NCBI GenBank assembly: GCA_016219075.1
Contig: JACRCJ010000258.1
Coordinates: 1 to 12,710 of the forward strand
Direction: 5' to 3'
DNA: 12,710 bases
DNA from: Deltaproteobacteria bacterium
Lineage (GTDB): Bacteria; Desulfobacterota; GWC2-55-46
The notes under the pieces are model-generated. The model saw only the letters and a program-made list of their open reading frames with translations, made no database searches and was not told the origin of the DNA. Position numbers and translations under genes: made by a program. Below are positions 1 through 6,060 of this stretch, piece by piece (the first letter of the stretch is position 1; each line of letters begins with the position of its first letter).

Positions 1-1199
1 CTCTGTTTAAGGACCCTTATCGCGAGCACGGCGTCAGCCCCGTCCACCACCGCATCGGGCCTGAACTCGCCGGAAAGCTCCGTCTCCATTATGTTCCTCG
101 TCGTCACGTTCATGACCGCGTTGTACCACGCAGCCGTTGGCTTGATATCGGGGAACGGGGACTTGGTGTGGCCTAAAAAGGCCGATGCCATCTTCGGGTC
201 CCCGGTGATCTTTATCAGAATGTCTTCGAGCACCAGGGCGAAGTCCTTTCTCTTTATGGGCTCGTCCGGGCTGAAGAGGTACGCCTTCGAGTCCCCGTCG
301 TAGACGGGCTCAAGGCCCCTTATGCCCCACTTCATCATCGTAAGGGCCTCTTCCCTGAACGGGCTGTCCTTGATATCGACAGGCATGAACTCCGGCTTCA
401 TCTTGTCTATCTCGGATTTTACCGGTATCCTTCCGGCAAAGAGCCTGTCTATCTTCACCTCGTCGGTCAGGAGCGCCGCCATGTCCCCCCTCTTGACCGA
501 ATCCTTTACGGCCACCTCTTTGCCTATGTCGCCGAGGGTCACCCCGGCAAGAGCCCTTACTATCCTGTCGGTCTTCTTCCACAGGGCGTCCGCCCGGGGG
601 TTCCACCTGCCGTCTTTCCTCTCGTTCAACACATCCGAGAACCTGTCTCTCGCGGCCTGGAACTCCCGGCCCTCAAGGTAGGCCTTGCCCATAAAAAAGC
701 TTGCGGCCTCCCTTCCTTCGTAAAAGAGCAGCTTTTTATCATCGACCTTCAGCTTCATGGCTTTCTTGTAGTCGTCTTCCACCTGGTTCAGCCACTTCCT
801 GGACGGCTTGATGACGGTGTAGGCCCTCATCGAGGCGAGGCGGTAGGCGAAGTCATCGGCGCTCGTGGCGGCCTTTTTCCCGGAGGTATCGAGCATCTCG
901 AAGGCATTATCAACATCCACCTTCCTGTAGCCGTCCTTCGTGGCGGCCGCCGCCTTCTCAGCCGAGACAATAGCAAGTCCCGCGTACGCGGGGCCGTAAC
1001 CGGAGTCACAATAACGGGCCCTTTCGAACTTTTCCCCGGCCTCTCTTATCTTGCCGGCTTCGATAAGCTCCATGCCGGTCACATAATGGTGGGGCGGGCT
1101 GTCTTCCGGGCTCAAGCACTTCGGAGCCGTCTTCGCGCAGCCGGAAAAGACCAGCACAGCGGCCGCGAACAGGGAAAAAACACTCAAAATATTCTTCAT
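1..1199 (-). CDS. TPR and SLH-domain lipoprotein, C-terminus beyond window edge
   Basis: The reading frame opens with ATG at 1199 and stays open to base 1, giving 399 residues with the C-terminus missing. The N-terminus is a lipoprotein signal with lipobox FSGC and predicted lipidated Cys21. Residues about 37-85 and 160-195 look like TPR-type helical pairs (for example GKAYLEGREFQAARDRF). Residues about 215-255, 272-330 and 347-399 resemble three successive S-layer homology repeats, with the FSPDEPIKRKDFALVLE and FPDIKPTAAWYNAV signatures; the first is the weakest. SLH domains normally bind secondary cell-wall polymer or peptidoglycan, so an outer-membrane lipoprotein tethering the wall is inferred. 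The start is 8 bp after the CsgG-like stop, and its GGAGGG Shine-Dalgarno overlaps that stop codon (TAGGAGGG), which implies translational coupling. In the Neisseria GNA1162 cluster the comparable third lipoprotein is the small DUF4810 protein, so this larger protein may be its counterpart. Confidence 0.85.
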   Translation of the reverse strand, partial: MKNILSVFSLFAAAVLVFSGCAKTAPKCLSPEDSPPHHYVTGMELIEAGKIREAGEKFERARYCDSGYGPAYAGLAIVSAEKAAAATKDGYRKVDVDNAFEMLDTSGKKAATSADDFAYRLASMRAYTVIKPSRKWLNQVEDDYKKAMKLKVDDKKLLFYEGREAASFFMGKAYLEGREFQAARDRFSDVLNERKDGRWNPRADALWKKTDRIVRALAGVTLGDIGKEVAVKDSVKRGDMAALLTDEVKIDRLFAGRIPVKSEIDKMKPEFMPVDIKDSPFREEALTMMKWGIRGLEPVYDGDSKAYLFSPDEPIKRKDFALVLEDILIKITGDPKMASAFLGHTKSPFPDIKPTAAWYNAVMNVTTRNIMETELSGEFRPDAVVDGADAVLAIRVLKQ

Positions 1200-1202
1200 T
1201 TG

Positions 1203-1210
1203 CCCTCCTA
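1203..1210 (-). promoter_or_regulatory. Shine-Dalgarno overlapping upstream stop codon
   Basis: On the minus strand TAGGAGGG combines the TAG stop of the CsgG-like gene with a strong GGAGGG ribosome-binding site, four bases before the ATG of the TPR/SLH lipoprotein. The arrangement fixes that start and suggests the two proteins are made in a coupled ratio. Confidence 0.75.
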
Positions 1211-2167
1211 CCTGGTCTCTTTCACAATGTCGCCGGCCTTGAAACCGGACCCCGACTTTACGGAAGCGTCGGAGACATTCTCGTTTTCGTGACCGGTTAT
1301 GACTATCTCGCCTATCTGCTTCTCCCTTTTTCCTATAACCCTGCCGGTCTCCGGGTCTACGAGGTCCGCCCCCGGCCTGTAGACGCCGAGTACGGTCCCG
1401 GGCTCCATCCTGCTCTTCGTTCCGGCCCTGATGATCACGTTATCGCCCTCTACCAGCACGACACGCGTGCGGTATGGGATGGAGTTGAGCTTTTCGACCA
1501 TCTTCGTCATAGCCTTTGAAAGGGCGTCCCTCAGGGCGCCGTCCCTCAAGCCCGGGTCGTGAGTAGCCTTTGAGCCGAGCCCCAGGGCCCCGCCCGTCTT
1601 CTTTCTGTACTCCCCCATGCCGGACTCTGACAGAAGGGCCTTACCCGTGGAGACATCCACGAGGGCGTAGTCGACCTGGACCCTGGCTATGCGGGTCTTG
1701 CTCTGCACTATTATCACATCCGAGGACTCTTCGATCTCCGAGTAGGCGGTTATAGCCCCGGCGATCCTGAAATCGATTGACTCGAAACCCGAGGCCGCGT
1801 CCTTTTTGCCGGTCTTCAGGGCCCCTGTCTGCTGAAGCTCTATGAGCCTCTCCTGCTGCTGCATCTCTTCTTTTGAGAGCACTATCGGCTCAAGGCCCGA
1901 CTGCTTTACTATCGTCCTCAATATGTCCGTTGCGGCTTCACCCACCCCCACGGCCCGGCTCGGGGTCTTGTTGTCGAACTGGAGTATGGCGATGTTGTAC
2001 TGAGGCCCCCTGTAATCGAGGCCCGCGGCCTCAAGCCTCTCTGTCTGGCCCGTAAGGCTCACATCGTCCTTGACCGCGCCCGTGGTCGTCGGGGAGCACC
2101 CCGAAAGCAAAGACCCCAGCGCGAGGCCTGCGGCGAGAAAGCACGACCCTATGATCCTTTTTTTCAT
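1208..2167 (-). CDS. CsgG-family outer-membrane lipoprotein with FlgT_C-like C-terminal domain
   Basis: 319-residue lipoprotein with signal peptide and lipobox LSGC (lipidated Cys24). Residues about 55-230 match the CsgG family: IAILQFDNKTP strand, central GFESIDFRIAGAIT, a DYALVDVSTGK segment, then the TGGALGLGSKATHDPGLRDGALRDA region typical of CsgG before its final helix. True CsgG forms the nonameric curli secretion channel, but no curli subunit gene is visible here, so pore formation is only a possibility. Residues about 235-317 form an additional module (EGDNVIIRAG, PGTVLGVYR, DPETGRVIG, FKAGDIV) resembling the beta-barrel FlgT C-terminal domain. I chose ATG at 2167 because GGAGGT lies 8 bp upstream and the lipoprotein signal begins there; a longer in-frame extension to 2323 would overlap the preceding gene and bury the signal peptide. 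It is 49 bp after the GNA1162-like gene. Confidence 0.87.
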   Translation of the reverse strand: MKKRIIGSCFLAAGLALGSLLSGCSPTTTGAVKDDVSLTGQTERLEAAGLDYRGPQYNIAILQFDNKTPSRAVGVGEAATDILRTIVKQSGLEPIVLSKEEMQQQERLIELQQTGALKTGKKDAASGFESIDFRIAGAITAYSEIEESSDVIIVQSKTRIARVQVDYALVDVSTGKALLSESGMGEYRKKTGGALGLGSKATHDPGLRDGALRDALSKAMTKMVEKLNSIPYRTRVVLVEGDNVIIRAGTKSRMEPGTVLGVYRPGADLVDPETGRVIGKREKQIGEIVITGHENENVSDASVKSGSGFKAGDIVKETR

Positions 2168-2216
2168 CTCAGATGACCTCCGTGGCAAATATTGGTAAAT
2201 CTCCTCATGACCCGCG

Positions 2217-3014
2217 TCACCGCACTCCGGGCGCAAAGGTCTCGGGGACGGGGTACGAGCGCGGTCCTCCGGGTCCCACCGGGAAATCCCTCGTGATAAT
2301 ATTAAGCATTTCGCTTGTCTCAAGCATCAGGTGGACCCCGAAGGCCTTGGTTATAAGCTTCTCGCCGATGGCAAACGCTGCGGCTTCACCGGGCTTTTTA
2401 GTGGCCCCGAGCCTTATTACGCGCCACTCCCTTATCCCCCGTATCCCGTCGAGTCCCGGTATGGCGCCGAACGGCTCGTTGGAGTCGTTCGAGTCCAAGA
2501 TCTCCTTGAACGCCGTCAGACCCTTTCCGGCGTCGCCCCCGGCAAGGATGCTTTTTACCCCGAGGCCCCTTGACCACATGACCGAACCGGTCCGGGTCTC
2601 CACGAGCTTGAAAGCGGCCCGTACCTTCTTGACATTGTACAGTCCCGTAGTTATGTCGTCGAAATCAAGGAGATAGCAGTATACCACCCCTTCAACGCCA
2701 AGGAGCGCGCCAAGAGCCTCCGGGGTGGTCATATCCAGCTGGTCTCCGAGCGTTATGCCCATGCCGTCAAGGAGTGCCCGGTCCACATCATTAAGGGGCA
2801 TGACCGAGTACTGCCGGTTTCGTATCCTTTTGTCGAACTCCTCCCTGACCTTCATGGCCCCTTCGACATCGTTTGTGGCGTTGTATATCGGGAGGACCGC
2901 CACGGTATAGACCGGGTTGTCAGGGTTCGGCCGGTAATGCCTCATCGGGGCCGCGCAAGCCACGAGAAAGAACGAGAGAGCCGCGAGAAGAATCACATGG
3001 AATGGCCTGCCCAT
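2217..3014 (-). CDS. GNA1162/DUF799-family lipoprotein
   Basis: 265-residue putative lipoprotein with signal MGRPFHVILLAALSFFLVAC, lipobox LVAC and Cys20. The body shows the DUF799/GNA1162 pattern: YTVAVLPIYNATNDVEGA near the mature start, a predicted VRLMPLNDVD-like strand (here YSVMPLNDVD), TPEALGALLGVEGVVYCYLLD, then a VKAAFKLVETRTGSVMWSRG-like segment. GNA1162 (NMB1162) structurally resembles the TolB N-terminal fold and in Neisseria is encoded with a DUF4810 lipoprotein and a CsgG-like protein; the same company here supports the call. The molecular function of the family is not established; a role in outer-membrane or secretion-complex assembly is inference. ATG at 3014 is preferred over the adjacent TTG at 3017, as GGAG sits 6 bp upstream. 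The gene starts 64 bp after the FlgT-like stop. Confidence 0.85.
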   Translation of the reverse strand: MGRPFHVILLAALSFFLVACAAPMRHYRPNPDNPVYTVAVLPIYNATNDVEGAMKVREEFDKRIRNRQYSVMPLNDVDRALLDGMGITLGDQLDMTTPEALGALLGVEGVVYCYLLDFDDITTGLYNVKKVRAAFKLVETRTGSVMWSRGLGVKSILAGGDAGKGLTAFKEILDSNDSNEPFGAIPGLDGIRGIREWRVIRLGATKKPGEAAAFAIGEKLITKAFGVHLMLETSEMLNIITRDFPVGPGGPRSYPVPETFAPGVR

Positions 3015-3078
3015 CAACTTCTCCGGCCCCGTTTCGTTTGGAGACCGCTCGCGCTCTGTGGCAAATTGATCAAAAGCG

Positions 3079-4308
3079 TCACCTGTCGGAGTCGGCTATG
3101 ACATATATCATGTTAGGGGTGGTCTTTACGACCTTCAAGTAGCCAGCTATCCTGGAAATATCGTCGGCGATATCCTGGGCGGACGCCTTCGTTTCGACCT
3201 CGAAGACGGCTTCGCCGTCCGAGTACTTTCTCTGGTAGACGGCGGACACCCCGCGCACCCTCCCCTTGAGGGCGTTCTTGAAGTCTATCAGTTTCTGGTA
3301 ATCGTTTATTCCGTTGAGCGTTATCGTGACAAGGTTGACCCCGGCGGTCCACCTTGCTGTTATCTGGTCTATGAGCTTTCCGGCGAGTTCCTGAGAGGCC
3401 CTCGTTATAGCCTCGGTCCCCCCGGAGATGTCCGAGATGTTTCTCGACACGCCGTGCCCGCCCGATACCGCGAGCACGACCCCGTCATCTACCCTTACGG
3501 CCTGGGCCGTGACATCGGCCAGATATACGGTCACGATGGTCCCCCCTGCCGCGGGCCCCTCTTTCGCCACGGCCTTGCCGTATACGACGACCTCGGCGTT
3601 CACCGCTTTACCTATCTCCTTGGCCTCGGCGGCGCTCAAGTCAGCCACCCTGTAGGCATCGGTCACCGAGATATCCTCCGGGCGCCCCGTGTCCACCACG
3701 GTGAAGCCGTTTGTGACGAACGCCTCCTTCATGGCTGTTTCGGCCGCGGAGATGTCTACCGTTTCGCCCATGTACTCGCTTTTGCCCCACCACCAGAAGT
3801 GGTAGTACTTCTGCCCGATGTTCTTTTCGGCGATGAGGAAAAGCACCTTGGGCCTGCCGGCCTTCATCTGCAGGACCCCGAGGGCCGAGAGGTCGTCCTT
3901 GAGCGGGCCCGTCTCCACGACGGCCCTGACCAGGACCTGATAAAGGCCGGAGACCTGCCATTCTTTTACCACATCGTAGCTCTTTATGTAGCCCTGCGTC
4001 TTTGTGTACACATTGTCGCTCAAGACCTGGTAATTGGCGACCATCGTCTCCGAGGAGACTATCGTCCCTATCGCCTGTTCGACGGCCTTCCTGAGGGCGT
4101 CCCCGATGGCCGCGTCTCTGGCCAGCGCCGAGTTGTCGCCTGAGATCACGGCCACCCCCGTGGCGTCAACGGCCGTCGTACCGGGCGCGCCGGCCAGTGC
4201 GTAAGAGGACGAGAGTATGAGAAGCAGGAGAAAAAGGGTGATCTTAAGGAGACCGCCTCCGTACGCCGGTCTTATCATGCGGGTGAGGCTCCAGGTACTG
4301 GTTCCCAT
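3079..4308 (-). CDS. FlgT N-terminal-domain-like secreted protein
   Basis: 409 residues. A long basic n-region and hydrophobic core (about residues 20-38) end in ALAG, a signal-peptidase-I type site near residue 39. Residues about 50-135 match the FlgT_N domain: ATGVAVISGDNSALARDAAI, then ALRKAVEQAIGTIVSSET, VLSDNVYTKTQGYIKSYDVV. Residues about 150-320 look like an alpha/beta TolB-N-like middle domain (PKVLFLIAEKNIG, AMKEAFVTNGFTVVD), containing an unusual FWWWG tryptophan cluster at 171-175. A ferredoxin-like tail (about 325-409) follows, so the classical FlgT C-terminal barrel is absent. In Vibrio, FlgT builds the H ring around the flagellar basal body; no flagellar gene is visible here, so a flagellar role is not assumed. 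ATG at 4308 has GGAGGG close upstream. It is the first gene of a four-gene same-strand run with the GNA1162-, CsgG- and SLH-type proteins. Confidence 0.8.
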   Translation of the reverse strand: MGTSTWSLTRMIRPAYGGGLLKITLFLLLLILSSSYALAGAPGTTAVDATGVAVISGDNSALARDAAIGDALRKAVEQAIGTIVSSETMVANYQVLSDNVYTKTQGYIKSYDVVKEWQVSGLYQVLVRAVVETGPLKDDLSALGVLQMKAGRPKVLFLIAEKNIGQKYYHFWWWGKSEYMGETVDISAAETAMKEAFVTNGFTVVDTGRPEDISVTDAYRVADLSAAEAKEIGKAVNAEVVVYGKAVAKEGPAAGGTIVTVYLADVTAQAVRVDDGVVLAVSGGHGVSRNISDISGGTEAITRASQELAGKLIDQITARWTAGVNLVTITLNGINDYQKLIDFKNALKGRVRGVSAVYQRKYSDGEAVFEVETKASAQDIADDISRIAGYLKVVKTTPNMIYVIADSDR

Positions 4309-4418
4309 TAAACCCTCCGTTATTGCGTGCGGTTTTGAAGTCTGCGGCGTCCGGTTCCCGTATCAAGGCTTGTGTGAGGTCTTATCCGAATGCGGACTCT
4401 TCAGGCTTAAAATATATC

Positions 4419-4448
4419 ATAATATGGGGTTTAAGTCTATTTGGCCAA
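4419..4448 (-). promoter_or_regulatory. possible sigma70 promoter for the envelope operon
   Basis: On the minus strand TTGGCC (4443-4448) and TATTAT (4419-4424) are separated by 18 bp, matching 4/6 and 5/6 consensus positions, in an AT-rich patch about 105 bp upstream of the FlgT-like start. It sits in the 185-bp gap after the HAMP gene, which shows no clear terminator, so read-through from that gene is also possible. Visual match only. Confidence 0.35.
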
Positions 4449-4493
4449 GCCTGTCACCGCTCACGGTAAATACGATACTCATCATGTCCGCCC

Positions 4494-5069
4494 TCAACTG
4501 ACCTTGGCGCGGTAAGTAAGCCCGGCTACGAGTGTCTGTATGATCCGCTTCACATCATCGGGGTAAGCGGCCCCTTCGGCCTCCAGCATCGCCGAGACCG
4601 TCTCAAGCCGCGTCCTCATGTCGGCGGAGAACTCGCTCTGGCGGGTCCTCGTTATCTCAAGGTCGGAGGCGAGGTCGTTTAAAAGCCGTGTCATATCCTT
4701 GAACTCGTCACCCTTCCTTGTGCGTATCCTCGCGCCGTAGTTGCCCCTGAGAAGATCATTCGCCATCTTCTCGAACCTGTACATGGGCCCGGCTATCCTG
4801 TGTGAGGCGAATATCGACTGAATCCCGGCGAGCAGGGCCACGGCAAAGAGCCCGGGCCATATCCGTTTGTGCAGATAGAGTATCATCGACGAGACATTCG
4901 CCCTGTCCTCGACGGTCACCGCGGAGTTAAGCTCATGGTACAGCGGGTAGAATATCACGGCGCCGAATACGAGCGAATACGCGATTATGTAAAGCGTCAG
5001 GGTCAACGCCGTCTTTAGCTGAAAGCCGGGCTTTACTATGACCTTATTACGGCTGGTCTTGTAGTCCAT
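4494..5069 (-). CDS. two-transmembrane HAMP-domain protein without output domain
   Basis: 191-residue inner-membrane protein. Transmembrane segments are at about residues 17-41 and 71-89, with a short (~30-residue) periplasmic loop. A HAMP domain follows at about 88-140, with the conserved proline in RIAGP, the DLLRGNYGARI turn and the GDEFKDM motif. The remaining ~50 residues are predicted helical coiled coil. HAMP domains normally relay signals to kinase, cyclase or methyl-accepting modules; none is fused here, and the chain ends after the helix. It could act as a stand-alone adaptor on a partner protein. The ATG at 5069 has GGAG nine bases upstream. It lies between a large repeat island and the envelope operon, with no recognisable partner gene nearby. 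I do not recognise a specific family beyond HAMP. Confidence 0.8.
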   Translation of the reverse strand: MDYKTSRNKVIVKPGFQLKTALTLTLYIIAYSLVFGAVIFYPLYHELNSAVTVEDRANVSSMILYLHKRIWPGLFAVALLAGIQSIFASHRIAGPMYRFEKMANDLLRGNYGARIRTRKGDEFKDMTRLLNDLASDLEITRTRQSEFSADMRTRLETVSAMLEAEGAAYPDDVKRIIQTLVAGLTYRAKVS

Positions 5070-5232
5070 TGATTACTACTCCGGGTAACGGGGATACCTG
5101 ACGCTGAAGGGATATTATCGCGGAATCGGGACCTGGGTGGACGCGTTCGCGGGGCCTCCGCCTGTATTGAAAACGGCCGTCAGAATATCATAAACCGTGC
5201 TTTTTCTGAAGTGCGAAAAGGCACAATGAACC

Positions 5233-5254
5233 ACCCCGGAGCAAGCTCCGGGGT
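5233..5254. repeat. 22-bp perfect palindrome around GAGCAAGCTC
   Basis: Ten-base arms ACCCCGGAGC and GCTCCGGGGT separated by AA. A sister palindrome with different but complementary arm bases lies at 5398-5417, so the pairing rather than the exact bases is kept. Confidence 0.85.
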
Positions 5255-5265
5255 ATCTCCTTAAG

Positions 5266-5383
5266 CCTCCCCTCCCTTGATGGGAGGGCTGGGCTCCCGT
5301 TGCGCTCTTCCTATGCAACGGGAAGAGGGGAGGGTGAAAACATTTTTTCACCCCCACCCTTCCCTCCCCCATCGAGGGGGAGG
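5266..5383. repeat. nested hairpin block (CCTCCC/GGGAGG type)
   Basis: Four perfect hairpins in a row: CCCTCCC/GGGAGGG (5270-5288), CCCGTTGC/GCAACGGG (5296-5322), GGGTGAAAA/TTTTCACCC (5332-5353) and CCTCCCCC/GGGGGAGG (5363-5383). An alternative outer pairing joins CCTCCCC (5266-5272) with GGGGAGG (5327-5333). On the plus strand the last hairpin is followed by ATTTTAC and could act as a weak terminator. The block resembles a type of palindromic intergenic repeat seen dispersed in many bacterial genomes. Confidence 0.8.
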
Positions 5384-5397
5384 ATTTTACAAGGAAA

Positions 5398-5417
5398 CCC
5401 TGTAGCAAGCTACAGGG
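5398..5417. repeat. 20-bp perfect palindrome, sister of 5233-5254
   Basis: Arms CCCTGTAGC and GCTACAGGG around AA. Relative to the first palindrome, two arm positions differ and both changes are matched on the opposite arm, so base pairing is preserved. Confidence 0.85.
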
Positions 5418-5426
5418 AATTTTGTG

Positions 5427-5544
5427 ATTAAAATTCTCCGCCGTAAATGACGGAGAATTTTGATGGTAAGGAAGAACCATTTATATTTGCCACTCCTTGA
5501 CCCTTCGATTTAGCGACGTGATTGCGCAGCACCACACCCATTCA
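5427..5544 (+). repeat. 118-bp dispersed repeat, copy A
   Basis: Begins with an 11-bp perfect hairpin, AAAATTCTCCG/CGGAGAATTTT (5430-5461, 10-base loop), then a shared linker with CATTTATATTTGCC, and ends near CCCATTCA. The second copy at 10801-10916 is in the same orientation. The distal hairpin, which pairs well in the other copy, is decayed here. Strand is arbitrary: it reads the two copies in the same direction. Confidence 0.85.
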
Positions 5545-5642
5545 GAGGATGAAATGATAGGATAATTCAGGCCGCGAATCAAGCGGATAATATCCGGCGG
5601 CGCCGTATGGATTCAAGGAAACCCTGAATAATTCATTGATTC

Positions 5643-5731
5643 GTCATTGCGAGCGCAGCGTTGCAATCCCGTCTTTAGGTAAATCAAGCACTTGGAGGTT
5701 GCTTCGTCGCAGAAATCGCTTCCTCAATGAC
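5643..5731. repeat. inverted-repeat element bounded by GTCATTG/CAATGAC
   Basis: Perfect 7-bp termini GTCATTG (5643-5649) and CAATGAC (5725-5731), extended imperfectly inward (GCGAGCG against CGCTTCC), with further imperfect pairing of GCGTTGCAA and GGTTGCTTC inside. It resembles the small CGTCATTGCGAG...CAATGACG repeats found between genes in many bacteria. Confidence 0.7.
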
Positions 5732-5753
5732 AGCAGAAACGAGAACTGAACCA

Positions 5754-5774
5754 CTACCGCCTGGAAGGCGGTAG
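5754..5774. repeat. CTACCGCC/GGCGGTAG hairpin with TGGAA loop
   Basis: Perfect 8-bp stem, loop TGGAA, extended by TGAAC/GTTCA outside a two-base bulge. The 13-bp core CGCCTGGAAGGCG recurs at 5999-6011. Confidence 0.75.
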
Positions 5775-5810
5775 GTTCAAAAGTTCTTGTCGGCTGCAAG
5801 CCCGACTGAA

Positions 5811-5901
5811 TTCCCCCCTTTCCTAAAGGGGGACAAAGGGGGATTATAAGTCGGCTGTTTTAAGATAATCTCCCCTAACCCCTCTTTACTAAAGAGGGGA
5901 A
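5811..5901. repeat. MITE-like inverted repeat with 37-bp arms
   Basis: The arms 5811-5847 and 5865-5901 are imperfect inverted copies (TTCCCC...GATTAT against ATAATC...GGGGAA) around a 17-bp spacer. Each arm also folds on itself: CCCCCTTT/AAAGGGGG (5813-5832) and CCCCTCTTT/AAAGAGGGG (5879-5899). No coding capacity, so any mobility would depend on a transposase elsewhere. Confidence 0.75.
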
Positions 5902-5998
5902 CCCAAATATCCCTACCTTTTACATTAGATGACGCAATTTTCCGGCTCTGCGTGGATAACCGGAAAGTTGATGACCACATAGACGCACTGGAAGTTTT

Positions 5999-6011
5999 CG
6001 CCTGGAAGGCG
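5999..6011. repeat. CGCCTGGAAGGCG hairpin, second copy
   Basis: Identical 13-bp hairpin core to that at 5758-5770, lying about 50 bp past the M20 peptidase stop. It is followed on the plus strand by GGGAT/ATCCC, a second small stem. Neither is followed by a T-run on the minus strand, so this is not a convincing terminator for the peptidase gene. Confidence 0.6.
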
Positions 6012-6060
6012 AGGGATTTTAGATCCCATTGTGAGACATTAATCAGACCTTCCTTAAGTC

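Larger units (their letters stand above)
5070..6060. other. gene-free repeat island
   Basis: About 990 bp between the M20 peptidase and the HAMP gene contains no credible coding sequence. It is filled with hairpin-forming sequences of at least five kinds: GAGCAAGCTC-type palindromes, a pyrimidine/purine-rich CCTCCC block, the 118-bp unit shared with 10801-10916, a GTCATTG/CAATGAC-bounded element, CGCCTGGAAGGCG hairpins and a C-run/G-run inverted element. A 13-bp direct repeat (CAAGGAAACCCTG) occurs at 5390-5402 and 5614-5626. Short open frames across the region are translations of these repeats. Such accumulations suggest a site tolerant of insertion. Confidence 0.85.

Noticed and set aside
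2168..2323. 52-residue N-terminal extension of the CsgG-like protein
   Set aside because: It overlaps the end of the GNA1162-like gene and would bury the lipoprotein signal; a strong ribosome-binding site precedes ATG 2167.
3454..4143. 229-codon plus-strand open frame
   Set aside because: It is antisense to the FlgT-like gene, whose frame has clear family motifs; GC-rich wobble positions keep the antisense frame open.
5115..5480. 121-codon open frame on the minus strand in the repeat island
   Set aside because: It is made wholly of repeat hairpins. Its first residues match the repeat-derived peptide upstream of cysH, and it has no recognisable family or ribosome-binding site.
5777..5980. 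67-codon open frame on the minus strand
   Set aside because: It translates the MITE-like C-run/G-run element (PLFSKEGLGE and NPPLSPFRKGG strings), a common artefact of such repeats.
5070..6060. CRISPR array
   Set aside because: The repeats are of different types, unevenly spaced and mostly single; there is no regular repeat-spacer pattern.
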